From the NCBI GenBank assembly GCA_964360335.1, contig CAYHVH010000001.1, forward strand, positions 70,859-134,858: DNA of 64,000 bases, given 5' to 3'. Shown one piece after another: positions 32,781 to 41,703 of this stretch. This DNA is from CAYHVH01 sp964360335 (lineage in GTDB: Bacteria > Patescibacteriota > Doudnabacteria > UBA920 > 2-01-FULL-46-14). A program made the position numbers and the translations under genes. The notes beneath the pieces were generated by a model. That model was not told the origin of the DNA, did no database searches, and saw only the letters and a program-made list of their open reading frames with translations. How positions within the stretch are numbered: position 1 is the first letter of the stretch; the number at the start of each line of letters is the position of its first letter.

Positions 32781-33755
32781 CTAGATGAGACCGATTTTTT
32801 GTTTGACTTCGGCCAAAGTCTGCGCGGCGATGGCCTTGGCTTGTTCTTTGCCTTTTGCAAGAATTTCCAAAATGTATTCCGGCTTTTTTTCCAGCTTCTT
32901 GCGCGTCTGGCGATATTCGGCAAAGTGATGGGCGATGACTTTCGCCAGACCTGCTTTGAGATCCGCGTATCTGATGGTTCCCGCTTCCCGAGCGTCCTTA
33001 TAAAATCGGTATTGTTCCGGCTCGCCGAAAATTTCCAAGAGGGAAAAGAGATTTTTAGTGCCCTCGCTCATTTTTTTCTCCGTCCCGACGTCGGTTACGG
33101 CGCGGGCGAGTTTTTTTTCGATTATCTCCGGTTCGTCACTTAAATTTATTACGTGGTTTTCGCCCAAGGATTTGCTCATTTTCTTCAGAGGTTCCAAAAG
33201 ACTCATTACTCGCGGGGTTTTGGTCAAAAGCGGTTTGACTTGCTCGAAGGTTTTGCCAAACCGGTTGTTAAACCACCGGGCCAGGTCATTGGTCAGTTCC
33301 AAATGTTGCAGCTGGTCTTCTCCCACGGGTACGCCGTAGGGTTTGTAGAGCAGGATGTCGGCCGCCTGGAGCACAGGATAACTAAAAAGCCCGGCGGTGG
33401 CCGTATGCCCCCGGGCGACAAAATCCTTATATTGGGTCATCCGTTCCAGTTCCCCGACCGGGGTGAGGCAGCTAAAAATCCAGGACAGTTCCAGATGCTC
33501 TGGGACCTGCGACTGGATAAAAATCGCGCATTTCTCGGGATCGAGCCCCAAGGCCAAAAAATCAATTGCCAAATCGAGAATTTCTTTAGGTTTTTGTTTC
33601 GGGTCAAATTTTTCGGTCAGCGAGTGCAGGTCTACGATGGCGAAATAGCTCTCATATTTGTCCTGCAAACTCACAAAATTTCGAATCGCCCCGAGGTAAT
33701 TACCGAGGTGCAGCTTGCCCGAAGGCTTGACGCCGGAAAGCAGTCGGTCTTTCAT
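32781..33755 (-). CDS. trpS: Tryptophanyl-tRNA synthetase
   Basis: A 324-aa class I synthetase: GVKPSGKLHLGNYLGA (HIGH motif as HLGN), VPVGEDQLQHLELTNDLA and KKMSKSLGEN. It charges tRNA-Trp. I chose ATG 33755 over the in-frame TTG at 33764. Minus-strand TTAACG-16 nt-TATAAT (33764-33769) places the transcription start beside this ATG, so the message is probably leaderless and the TTG could not be used. Confidence 0.97.
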   Translation of the reverse strand: MKDRLLSGVKPSGKLHLGNYLGAIRNFVSLQDKYESYFAIVDLHSLTEKFDPKQKPKEILDLAIDFLALGLDPEKCAIFIQSQVPEHLELSWIFSCLTPVGELERMTQYKDFVARGHTATAGLFSYPVLQAADILLYKPYGVPVGEDQLQHLELTNDLARWFNNRFGKTFEQVKPLLTKTPRVMSLLEPLKKMSKSLGENHVINLSDEPEIIEKKLARAVTDVGTEKKMSEGTKNLFSLLEIFGEPEQYRFYKDAREAGTIRYADLKAGLAKVIAHHFAEYRQTRKKLEKKPEYILEILAKGKEQAKAIAAQTLAEVKQKIGLI

Positions 33756-33798
33756 ATACCGCAATTATAACACGTGTAACCTAGTCGTTAACAGAGAG

Positions 33799-33827
33799 TT
33801 GCATTGAGAAAAAAAAATTGCTAGAAT
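33799..33827 (+). promoter_or_regulatory. Promoter of the 149-aa hypothetical gene
   Basis: TTGCAT (33799-33804), 17-nt spacer, TAGAAT (33822-33827). Confidence 0.65.
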
Positions 33828-33852
33828 GATTTGAACTAGATAGGAGGATTAC

Positions 33853-34302
33853 ATGGCAAACCCCAAAATGCTGACTGACCTGCGGGTCTGGCTTAGGCAA
33901 CAGGCAAATGAGTGGCTTCGAAAACATCCAGGAGCTCTCAAGCCGAACGAAACAGTACTACTGTATAGTACCGTCTATCTCAGGAAGACCAATTACTCCA
34001 GGGTAAGTACCCAGCGGATTACCGCAGACATTTCAGAACAAGAGTGGGAACAAATATTGCAAAAGCCCTGGCCCGATTACTTTCTACGTTTTTTGAGGGG
34101 CTTGAGAAAGAAGGGGAATACCCTGCCACCAGATTACGAACGGATCTGGAAAGAAGCTCGGCGGGCAGGTTACACGTGGCCGGGCAGTTTTTTTGGGAGC
34201 CTGAACTATCATTTTAAGAAGTTTGGGTTGCCTTTCAGGCTTCTCGCAGTTGAGCATTTAGGCTCAAAGCAGAGCACTCGGCGAATTTACAGAACCTTGT
34301 AA
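33853..34302 (+). CDS. 149-aa hypothetical basic protein
   Basis: ATG 33853 with AGGAGG 6 nt upstream. The product is rich in Arg/Lys/Trp/Tyr (LRVWLRQQANEWLRKHPG, YFLRFLRGLRKKGNTLPPDY, GYTWPGSFFGSLNYHFKKF) without TM segments, so a nucleic-acid-binding role is possible but not shown. Single-gene unit between its promoter and the terminator at 34320. Family not recognised. Confidence 0.65.
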   Translation: MANPKMLTDLRVWLRQQANEWLRKHPGALKPNETVLLYSTVYLRKTNYSRVSTQRITADISEQEWEQILQKPWPDYFLRFLRGLRKKGNTLPPDYERIWKEARRAGYTWPGSFFGSLNYHFKKFGLPFRLLAVEHLGSKQSTRRIYRTL

Positions 34303-34319
34303 AAGGGGCTGACTCACCT

Positions 34320-34357
34320 GACGGATAGAGCTCGTCGCTCTATCCGTCTTGTTTTTT
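34320..34357 (+). terminator. Intrinsic terminator
   Basis: GACGGATAGAG-ctcgtcg-CTCTATCCGTC followed by ttgTTTTTTT; the T-run abuts the stop of the convergent RNase J gene. Confidence 0.9.
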
Positions 34358-36184
34358 TTAGACTTCAATAACCACGGGTAGTATCATTGGCCTTCGCTCC
34401 GTCCTTTGAAATAGAAACTCCCCAACTTGGTCGCGGATTTGGTTTCTAATATAGGCCCAGTTCGGTTCGTGCGGTTTGTGGTTTTGCGTCTCCACGACCT
34501 TCCGGACTTCGTGTTTGACCTCGCGAATTAAATCCTCCGAGCCTTTCATATAGATAAACCCGCGCGAGATGATATCCGGGGAATTGACAATTCTGCCGCT
34601 GCGTCGGTCAATGGTGAGGATTACGACCACCATCCCGTCCTGGGCCATGACCTGGCGGTCCCGGAGGACGACCTCGCCAATGTCTCCCACCCCTAAGCCA
34701 TCCACGAAGATTTGAGAGAGCGGTAGCTTTTCCTGGGAGATTTTGGCACCGCGCTGGCTGACCTCCAACACGCCGCCGTTATCCATCACAAAAATGTTTT
34801 CGTTTTTCATGCCGATGGATTGCGCGAGCTCCGCGTGGGCGACCAGAAGATAGTGTTCGCCGTGAATCGGCAGGAAATATTTTGGCTTGGTCAGGGCAAT
34901 CATCAATTTCAAATCTTCCTGACGGCCGTGGCCGGAGGAGTGGATGTCCAAGATTTTTTGGTACAGCACGTGAGCGCCTTGGCGGGTCAAATCGTTCATG
35001 ATCGCGGCAATCGCCCGTTCGTTGCCCGGGATGGGCGAGGCCGAAACCACGACTGTGTCGCCCGGCTTGATGACAATGGTTTTGTGTTCCTGGCGGGCAA
35101 TCCGGGCGAGGGCCGCCGCTTCCTCGCCTTGGGAACCAGTGGTGAGAATCAGGACTTTGTTATCGGGTAAGCGCTTGGAACTATCGGCCGTAATGACGGT
35201 TTTTTTGGGGATGTGCAGGTATCCCAGATTGTGGGCAATCTCCACGGTGTCCACCATGCTCCGGCCGGTTACGACGACTTTCCGGTCGTGTTTGACAGCG
35301 GCGTCAATCGCTTGTTGGAGGCGGGAGATCAGGCTGCTGAAAGTGGCAAAAATTATCCGTCCCTGGGCGGCCTTGACTACGGTATCAATCGTTTCGCCCA
35401 GATCTTTTTCGGAGAGAGAATAGCCCGGTTCATCGGCATTGGTCGAATCGGAGAGCAAGAGATCCACTCCTTCCCCACCAAAATTGGCGATTTTGTGGAA
35501 TTCCGCCGGCTTTTCGTCCACCGGGGTATGGTCAAATTTCCAGTCCGTGGCGTAGATGACGTGCTCGGTCGGAGTTTTGATGGAAAAGCCGATGCAGTCC
35601 GGAATGTTATGGTTGAGGCGGAACACTCGGATGGTGAACGCCCCGAGTCGCAGAACGTCGTCTTTGTTGAGGATATGAATTTGACTGCGGCCTTTGAGGT
35701 GAAATTCTTCCAGCCGCTTTTCGAGAAGCGCCGCCGTGAGGCGCATGGTATAGATCGGCGGGTCGCCGAGCTTCGGAAGAATGTAGGGGGACGCGCCAAT
35801 GTGGTCCAAATGGCCGTGGGTGAACAAAATACCCCGGATATTCCGCCGCCTTTCCTGGAGGTACTTGGTGTCAGGAATGACATAATCAATGCCCGGCATG
35901 GTTTCGTCGGGGAACGCCAGCCCTACGTCGATGATAATGATATCGTCCCCGTATTCGAGGACGGTCATATTTTTGCCGACTTCCTCGACTCCCCCCATGG
36001 GAATTACGCGGAGATGGGGATCGGTTCTTTTGAACTGGGGCTGCATCGCCGCCCGCATTGCCTCCTGACCCCGGAGGCCGGGGGTCGGTCTTGGCGCGTG
36101 GCTAGAAGCGCTGCCACGAAAACGCGGCGAGCGTAACACTCGCCTTTTTTGTCTCCCTTCGGGAGACCTGCTGTCGGTAGACAT
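34358..36184 (-). CDS. rnj: Ribonuclease J
   Basis: 608 aa: a basic, low-complexity N-terminal extension of about 50 residues, then the metallo-beta-lactamase core (FTHGHLDHIGASPY, LNHNIPDCIGF, IYATDWKFDHTP, LLSDSTNADEPGYS), the beta-CASP insert (GRIIFATFSSLISRLQQ, LTTGSQGEE, SASPIPGNE), the returning SGHGRQEDLKLMIALTKPKY and the C-terminal domain. It acts as 5'-3' exo- and endoribonuclease in mRNA decay and rRNA processing. Convergent with the gene at 33853. 300 bp upstream (36185-36483) hold no gene. Confidence 0.97.
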   Translation of the reverse strand: MSTDSRSPEGRQKRRVLRSPRFRGSASSHAPRPTPGLRGQEAMRAAMQPQFKRTDPHLRVIPMGGVEEVGKNMTVLEYGDDIIIIDVGLAFPDETMPGIDYVIPDTKYLQERRRNIRGILFTHGHLDHIGASPYILPKLGDPPIYTMRLTAALLEKRLEEFHLKGRSQIHILNKDDVLRLGAFTIRVFRLNHNIPDCIGFSIKTPTEHVIYATDWKFDHTPVDEKPAEFHKIANFGGEGVDLLLSDSTNADEPGYSLSEKDLGETIDTVVKAAQGRIIFATFSSLISRLQQAIDAAVKHDRKVVVTGRSMVDTVEIAHNLGYLHIPKKTVITADSSKRLPDNKVLILTTGSQGEEAAALARIARQEHKTIVIKPGDTVVVSASPIPGNERAIAAIMNDLTRQGAHVLYQKILDIHSSGHGRQEDLKLMIALTKPKYFLPIHGEHYLLVAHAELAQSIGMKNENIFVMDNGGVLEVSQRGAKISQEKLPLSQIFVDGLGVGDIGEVVLRDRQVMAQDGMVVVILTIDRRSGRIVNSPDIISRGFIYMKGSEDLIREVKHEVRKVVETQNHKPHEPNWAYIRNQIRDQVGEFLFQRTERRPMILPVVIEV

Positions 36185-36415
36185 GAATAAAATAATCCTT
36201 AGTCATTCCGAATGGGCCTATAAGCCACGATCCGCAAAATGACTTTTAATAAGTAAACTTCTGGACACAAGATTTTTATGCCCAACGTATCTACTTACTA
36301 ATTCCTAAAGTTTGGCTTAGCTTTCACGATTTCGAACCTTGATAGGGTAATGGTATCAGAAAAGATGAGGGGTGTCAAGCCTCGATCGTTAGCAGCAGAA
36401 GTGTTGAGAACTGGA

Positions 36416-36444
36416 TTGCGTTTTTGGATTTTCTGTGTTAGCAT
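36416..36444 (+). promoter_or_regulatory. Promoter of the DHS-like gene
   Basis: TTGCGT (36416-36421), 17-nt spacer, TAGCAT (36439-36444). The rest of 36185-36415 shows no gene or clear signal. Confidence 0.6.
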
Positions 36445-36483
36445 TTTTCCGTAAGTCGTAAATTTAAGAAGTTAGACAACGAA

Positions 36484-37542
36484 ATGAAAAAAAATCTGGC
36501 GGAAAAAGTTTCGGCCATAACGGTTGAGCCCGACAAATCGGTTTCCAAACTTCTGGAGGACATGGCCCGCACCGGCTTTCAGGGCCGGAAGCTGGCGGAG
36601 GTGGTCGAGGTTTGGGAAAAGATGATCAGGGCGAAGGACGTAACCATTCTTTTGGGTTATACCGGTTCGCTTTCCACGACCGGGCAGTGGAAAATTATCA
36701 ATTGGCTTTTGGAGAATCACTATATTGATATTTTGGTCGCAACCGGAGCCAATCTTTCCGAAGACATTGTTGAGGCAATGGGCCGGAGTTACTATCAAGG
36801 CAGTCATATGGTGGACAATGAATCAGTCTTTAAAGCGGGCTATAATCGCTACTATGACGTCTTTGGCAAAGAGTCAGACTATTTGGTGATGACAGAGCTT
36901 ATCGCCGAGTTTATTTTGACCCTGAAGCCCAATACTCCCTATTCCTCCCGCGAGTTTTTGTACCTGTTCGGTTTGTGGCTCGGCAAAAAGGGGATTAAAA
37001 GTATTATTGCGTCAGCGGCAGAGCATAATGTCCCCGTATTTTGTCCGGCGATTATTGATAGCCCTTATGGGGACGCGGCCTTGATCGCGAAAAGCAAAGA
37101 GTTTGATTTGATTTTGGACGGGGTCAAAGATTATGTGGAGTTTATGCGGATGAGCGAGCAGGTGAAAGATACGGGAGTGGTTTACATCGGCGGCGGGGTG
37201 CCCAAAGACTTCATCCAGCTTTTCGCGGTGACCGCGGATTTGATGTATCCGGATCGCAAAGTTCCGGGCCGCGCTCACAGCTTAAACCGTGAGGGTACCA
37301 ACGAAAGCTACTATCCACACAAGTATGCCGTGCAAATTACGACTGACTCGCCGCAATGGGGAGGACTGTCGGGCTGCACCTTTGAGGAGGCCGTGACCTG
37401 GGGGAAAGAAACCTTCGCTGGCGAATTTGTGCAGTGTTATTGTGATGCGACCATTGCTCTGCCGATTGTGACCCAGGCCTTGGCTGAAAGGGTCAAGGGC
37501 AAACGGCAAGGCACGGATTTTTCCAAGTTTTTCAAGACCTGA
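36484..37542 (+). CDS. Deoxyhypusine synthase-family protein
   Basis: 352 aa matching the DHS family: DMARTGFQGRKLAEVVEVW, LLGYTGSLSTTGQW, DILVATGANLSEDIVEA, IYGGGV-like VVYIGGGVPKDFI, YAVQITTDSPQWGGLSGCTF and the catalytic-lysine segment EEAVTWGKETF (K about 308). Eukaryotic and archaeal DHS move an aminobutyl group from spermidine to the Lys of IF5A; bacterial relatives often make homospermidine or act on unknown partners. EF-P, the IF5A homologue, is coded at 27 kb, but no link is shown. Monocistronic: promoter at 36416, terminator at 37566. Confidence 0.88.
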   Translation: MKKNLAEKVSAITVEPDKSVSKLLEDMARTGFQGRKLAEVVEVWEKMIRAKDVTILLGYTGSLSTTGQWKIINWLLENHYIDILVATGANLSEDIVEAMGRSYYQGSHMVDNESVFKAGYNRYYDVFGKESDYLVMTELIAEFILTLKPNTPYSSREFLYLFGLWLGKKGIKSIIASAAEHNVPVFCPAIIDSPYGDAALIAKSKEFDLILDGVKDYVEFMRMSEQVKDTGVVYIGGGVPKDFIQLFAVTADLMYPDRKVPGRAHSLNREGTNESYYPHKYAVQITTDSPQWGGLSGCTFEEAVTWGKETFAGEFVQCYCDATIALPIVTQALAERVKGKRQGTDFSKFFKT

Positions 37543-37565
37543 AGTTAAGACATTTTTGGACAAAC

Positions 37566-37595
37566 AAAAAGCGGCGGCTTCGGCCGCCGTTTTTT
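37566..37595 (+). terminator. Intrinsic terminator
   Basis: CGGCGGC-ttcg-GCCGCCG followed by TTTTTT. Confidence 0.9.
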
Positions 37596-37611
37596 GGCTG
37601 GGTGGTTGATT

Positions 37612-37917
37612 TTAATCTTTCGTTTCGAACCTGGCCTCTATTTCCAAAATGTTTTCGCTTACGAGTTTGGCGCTAAATCCCATATCTTGTAATTCTGCAG
37701 AAGCAGTTTCGGCTTCCTTCTTGGTTTCAAACTCAACTCTAAAAGTGTAGGTGACAATTCCGTCTTTACGGGTTGCGGGTCCAGACTGTTGATAAGCTTT
37801 GGCGTTTTCCCTGAAGAAAGGGATTAGCTCATTCAGGAGTGCGCTTTGGTCCTTGGCCTTAAACATCGCGGGATCAATTTCGGGAGACTGTTCCAGTGTT
37901 TGTCCGTCAAGAGGCAT
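37612..37917 (-). CDS. 101-aa hypothetical protein
   Basis: ATG 37917 opens a 101-aa acidic alpha/beta protein (SALLNELIPFFRENAKAY, VTYTFRVEFETKKEAETAS, MGFSAKLVSENILEIEARF). The second half reads like a small ferredoxin-like strand-helix-strand. No TM, no Cys. The upstream sequence has only a weak ribosome site. Family unknown. Confidence 0.55.
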   Translation of the reverse strand: MPLDGQTLEQSPEIDPAMFKAKDQSALLNELIPFFRENAKAYQQSGPATRKDGIVTYTFRVEFETKKEAETASAELQDMGFSAKLVSENILEIEARFETKD

Positions 37918-38181
37918 ATTTTTTTAAGATTAGCTTTTAGCGAATTTCGGTGGACCTCGCTAAGCGTGGTGGGATATTCTAAACGTAGCACGAACGCATT
38001 TTGAAGGGAATTCTGACCGCCTCCTTCACCAACTGGCGGATCCGGCGGAACGCTCGGGCGCGGCGGAATTTTTACCCCGTAGCGAGCTTGCTCTGCTTCG
38101 GGGCGCCCCACACCCCCTTTCCGCCGCGCCCTCGCATCGGCAAAATTCGCGCAACATTTCTCCGCCGAAAGTTCTTTAAAA
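37918..38181. other. Gene-free stretch with GC-rich repeats
   Basis: About 260 bp without a credible gene. It holds CCCGTAGCGAGCTTGCTCTGCTTCGGGG, split here as CCCGTAGCGAGC and GCTCTGCTTCGGGG (38081-38104), and scattered CCGCC/GGCGG pairs, i.e. repeat material like that found in genes elsewhere in the window. Confidence 0.5.
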
Positions 38182-39573
38182 CTACAACGATGAAGAGAGT
38201 GTCGTCAACCTTCGCGAAGCGAAAAAATTGACGACGAAAAATGTAATAAAGCTCACAATCAAGCCGGGAATAAACGCTTGAACAGGGTCAATGAACAAAA
38301 ACGCGACAATGGTAAGAAATCCTAAAATGATGCTCCAAAGAGCCGCTGTGCTTGTCGCCTTCTTCCAGTAAAAGCCGAACACAATAGCAGGAAGAAGTGC
38401 GACATAAAAACTAACTGCCTCAATAGACAAATGAACAATATTGAAAACAATAAGAGCAACAGAAAGTCCGACAACGCCGAGTACCAAAGTGACCCAGCGA
38501 CTCATTTGGAGCACTTTTTCTGGCGGGAGTTCTTTGCGGAAAGTTTTGTGATAAATGTCATGGACGACCGTCATACTCGTAACGAGCAACACCGTATCGG
38601 CAGACGACATAATCGCCGCAAAGAATCCCGCAAGAACAATTCCGAGCAGTCCGGCGGGCAAAAGAGTTGTGATAAGGTCCGCGACAATAAGATTAGAGTG
38701 AGCGTCAGGCAAAAGAATTTTGCCGAAAATTCCGAAAAGCGTCGCCATAGTGAGAAACAAAAGAACAAGGATACTGGATATTTTCATTGCCCACCGGACA
38801 TTTTTTGTGGTGTCGGCGGCGTAAGCGCGTTGCCACATATCGGCGCTTGTGAGTGCGCCGGCTCCAAGAAAGAAGAAAGCAAGAATCATCACGTAGAGCG
38901 GCGCGAAATCAGTGCCAATAAGAAAAGATTGCGGGAGCGAAGCAATCGCGCCAAAGCCGCCACCCTTCATTATCACCAACGGGAGAAAAACAACTAACAA
39001 AAATAACATGACAATGAATTGAAAAACATCTGTGCGAATGTCGGCGCGCAGACCACCGACCGCAGTATATAAAATCACGATTGCACCGCCAACGATTGTT
39101 GCAAGCGTGGGGTCAAATCCAGTAAGCGCGCCGACAAAAACTCCAATCGCCAACATTTGGAGAGCAAGAAATAAAGACCAACTGACAAGGTTAGTTATTG
39201 CGCCGGCAAGTCGGACTTTATTTGAATATCTCGCCTCAAAAAAATCCGGTAAAGTGTACGCTTTATTTACATCGCCAAACTCTTTAATTTTCGGAGCAAA
39301 AAACTTTGCAAAAATTAGAAAATATAAAAAATATGAACCAGCAATTACAAATGTTGCAAGTCCTGCACCAGAAAAAGCTACTCCTGCATTTCCTAAAATT
39401 GCACCCGCACCGATGAAAGTGGAAAGAGTTGTGGCGACGAGTACAAATTTGTTCGTCTTTCTGCTATTAACCCAATAGTCCTCAATCGTGAGCTTTTTCT
39501 TTTCAAAAAATCCGACCGCTAAAGTTATGAGAAAGAAAGTACCGACTATCCAAAGATCAAGTGTTGATGTCAT
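38182..39573 (-). CDS. Sodium:solute symporter family transporter
   Basis: 463 aa, about 12-13 TM helices of the SSS/LeuT fold: EDYWVNSRKTNKFVLVATTL (N-terminal loop), STFIGAGAILGNAGVAF (unwound TM1), YTLPDFFEARYSNK, YTAVGGLRADIRTDVFQF and FFAAIMSSADTVLLVTSM (TM8 sodium-site Ser/Ser). The substrate cannot be predicted; relatives carry proline, pantothenate or sugars. ATG 39573 is chosen because upstream codons read through the tRNA-Leu gene. It sits directly downstream of that tRNA and looks lower in GC than its neighbours, so acquisition at the tRNA is possible. Confidence 0.88.
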   Translation of the reverse strand: MTSTLDLWIVGTFFLITLAVGFFEKKKLTIEDYWVNSRKTNKFVLVATTLSTFIGAGAILGNAGVAFSGAGLATFVIAGSYFLYFLIFAKFFAPKIKEFGDVNKAYTLPDFFEARYSNKVRLAGAITNLVSWSLFLALQMLAIGVFVGALTGFDPTLATIVGGAIVILYTAVGGLRADIRTDVFQFIVMLFLLVVFLPLVIMKGGGFGAIASLPQSFLIGTDFAPLYVMILAFFFLGAGALTSADMWQRAYAADTTKNVRWAMKISSILVLLFLTMATLFGIFGKILLPDAHSNLIVADLITTLLPAGLLGIVLAGFFAAIMSSADTVLLVTSMTVVHDIYHKTFRKELPPEKVLQMSRWVTLVLGVVGLSVALIVFNIVHLSIEAVSFYVALLPAIVFGFYWKKATSTAALWSIILGFLTIVAFLFIDPVQAFIPGLIVSFITFFVVNFFASRRLTTLSSSL

Positions 39574-39648
39574 AAATGTCTTTTTAGATTCGGCTGGGAA
39601 GTTTTTGCGCCAATTTCCGCAAAGCGAGGGCGCATCAGAAGGAGGGCG

Positions 39649-39735
39649 TGGTGGGCACGGAGGGATTTGAACCCTCACGGACTAAAGTCCATACGCTCCT
39701 GAAGCGTACGCGTATACCAGTTCCGCCACGTGCCC
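39649..39735 (-). tRNA. tRNA-Leu (CAG)
   Basis: 87-nt class II tRNA: acceptor GGGCACG/CGTGCCC, anticodon arm TACGC-TTCAGGA-GCGTA (anticodon CAG), long variable arm TGGACTTTAGTCC, T arm with GGTTCAAATCC, A and encoded CCA. Confidence 0.95.
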
Positions 39736-39757
39736 TCGTCGTAGCCACCACCTAATT

Positions 39758-41455
39758 TTACTTCCTCACCCGTTTGGTTTCAACATACCACAGGTTGATA
39801 TCGGCGAACCGTTCGGCTGGTACCAGCACCGTGTTGAGCTCCGCTCCTTTGAGGCTTTGGGGCAGATTGTAGACAAAGACACTGCGGGTCAGAAAAATGG
39901 CCGGCACGTCACCCACAAAAATTTCCTGGAACTGCCGGTATTTTTGCGCCCGTTCCGTGGCCGGCAGATTTGTTCTGGCTTCCAGCAAAAGTCGATCCGC
40001 GGTCTTGTTGGAGAAAGTCGAAAAATTCAGGCCCGGGTCCCGCAGCTGGGAGGAGTGCCAATAGGGATAAGGGTCGGGATCGGCGCCGACGTTTTCGATA
40101 TAGAGAAGCAATTCGTAGTTTCTGGGACGGATAAATTTTTCTTCGAGATCAGCCAGGGTTTCGATATTGAGCGAGATTTGGATGCCAATCCCTTCCCACA
40201 TCTTTTTCAGGGCCTGGGCTGCCAGGACGTTCGGCGGATAATTATTATTGGTCGCCAGATTGAGAGCCAGGGTCCGGCCGAGTTTGTCCTGCCGAAAGCC
40301 AGAAGCCGGATCCAGCATCCACCCGGCTTCGTCCAAGAGAGCTTTGGCCCGGGAAATGTCAAAAAGGTTCATGTCCGCTCCCGGAATCTCCGGGTGATAG
40401 CCCAGATATCCCTCGGGGATCGGTCCGTAAGCTTCGGACCCCTGTCCGACATAGATTTCATCAATAATTTTCTTTTTGTCCACGGCTTTCGCGAGGGCCA
40501 GCCGGACTCGCCTATCCTCCAGGGGCGCGGGATTTTTCACCCGGTTGATGAACACCGCTTGGTATTGGGGCAGCGGCAAGAAGATTTGCTGGAGAGAGGC
40601 TTTTGGTTGGATGAACAAACTTTGGTCAAAGGGAACGTAACCGAGGCCCATAATTTCTCGCGCGTGGTAGGCGTTTATGAGTTCGTCCGTGGTTTCGTAG
40701 AATTTGAAGGTCAGGGTCCGAAGGTACGGTCCCTCGCCGGAATAGCGCTCAAAAGCCCGCAACAGCAGGGAACGAATTTCCCCGCCCCGCCCCCGCTTGA
40801 TTTCCGCCACCCGAAACGGCCCCGCGCCCACCGGCTCGAGATTGAACTTCGAGAGGGCAAAGGCCTCCGCGGGTACCGTTTCCCAGATATGCTTCGGCAA
40901 AATTCCCAGAGTCAGATTGGCAATGAAAGTTGTGGACGATTCTCGGATTTTCAGTTTGACAGTAAGGTGGTCGAGCTTTTCAACCTCCACTTTGGTCCAG
41001 GAGCGGCGCAAGGGGCTCCGGAGGTCAGGGTTTTGCACGGCCTGGAAGGTAAAAACCAGATCGTCGGCGGTTAAACTTAAGCCGTCGTGCCAAAACAGTC
41101 CTTCCTTGAGTTTGATCGTGTATTCCTTGCCGTCGGGGGAAACCTCTGGCAGGTTTTGGGCCAAGTCGGGGACGAGATTGAGACGATTGTCGAATTTCAA
41201 AAGCCCGGCATAGACAATCCGGGAAAGATCGAGGTCGACGTCATTGGCCGGCGCCAGCAGGGGATTCAAATTTTGGGGCTGGCCGACCAGCCCTTCCGAA
41301 TAACCGCCGCCGATTTTTGGGATTTCCACCCGGCCCCGCTGATTTTGAACGAGGAGAGTCGCCGCGCTCGCAAGAAGAATTAAAATGAAAAGCAGGAGTA
41401 GTTTTTTTTCTACTCCCGAAAATAGCGACCAGAAATTTTTAAGACGAGAGAGCAA
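39758..41455 (-). CDS. ABC transporter substrate-binding protein, family 5 (peptide-type)
   Basis: 565 aa: N-terminal membrane anchor (KLLLLFILILLASAATLLV, no lipobox Cys), then SBP_bac_5 features: NLNPLLAPANDVDLDLSRIV, YTIKLKEGLFWHDGLSLTAD, LKIRESSTTFIANLTLGILP, VGAGPFRV, RVRLALAKAVDKKKIIDE and GYLGYHPEIPGAD. The family binds oligopeptides or nickel for uptake, but no permease or ATPase gene is nearby, so this may be an orphan receptor. Its start overlaps the end of secG by 17 nt, so the two are co-translated. Confidence 0.9.
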   Translation of the reverse strand: MLSRLKNFWSLFSGVEKKLLLLFILILLASAATLLVQNQRGRVEIPKIGGGYSEGLVGQPQNLNPLLAPANDVDLDLSRIVYAGLLKFDNRLNLVPDLAQNLPEVSPDGKEYTIKLKEGLFWHDGLSLTADDLVFTFQAVQNPDLRSPLRRSWTKVEVEKLDHLTVKLKIRESSTTFIANLTLGILPKHIWETVPAEAFALSKFNLEPVGAGPFRVAEIKRGRGGEIRSLLLRAFERYSGEGPYLRTLTFKFYETTDELINAYHAREIMGLGYVPFDQSLFIQPKASLQQIFLPLPQYQAVFINRVKNPAPLEDRRVRLALAKAVDKKKIIDEIYVGQGSEAYGPIPEGYLGYHPEIPGADMNLFDISRAKALLDEAGWMLDPASGFRQDKLGRTLALNLATNNNYPPNVLAAQALKKMWEGIGIQISLNIETLADLEEKFIRPRNYELLLYIENVGADPDPYPYWHSSQLRDPGLNFSTFSNKTADRLLLEARTNLPATERAQKYRQFQEIFVGDVPAIFLTRSVFVYNLPQSLKGAELNTVLVPAERFADINLWYVETKRVRK

Positions 41456-41660
41456 GGCTTACCACCCCGATAGCGACAAACAAAATGACTAGGAAGATCG
41501 TCAGGACAAACAGTCCTTTTTCCAGCCCTCGCTTGGTGCGGTAGACGTTGCCGCCGCCCCCGAATACGGCCGAGAGTCCGGCCCCCCGATGCTGCAAGAG
41601 AATGGCCCCGACCAGCAGGACCGAAACAACAATTTGGGCGATAAAAATGGCTTTCTGCAT
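41439..41660 (-). CDS. secG: Preprotein translocase subunit SecG
   Basis: 73 aa, two TM helices (FIAQIVVSVLLVGAILLQ and LFVLTIFLVILFVAIGVVSL) joined by the SecG loop RGAGLSAVFGGGGNVYRTKRG. It is the small subunit of the SecYEG channel. Its end overlaps the solute-binding protein gene. Confidence 0.95.
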   Translation of the reverse strand: MQKAIFIAQIVVSVLLVGAILLQHRGAGLSAVFGGGGNVYRTKRGLEKGLFVLTIFLVILFVAIGVVSLALSS

Positions 41661-41703
41661 GTAAGATTAAGCTTAACGAAGATGAAGCTTATGGTCAACC
41701 CCG

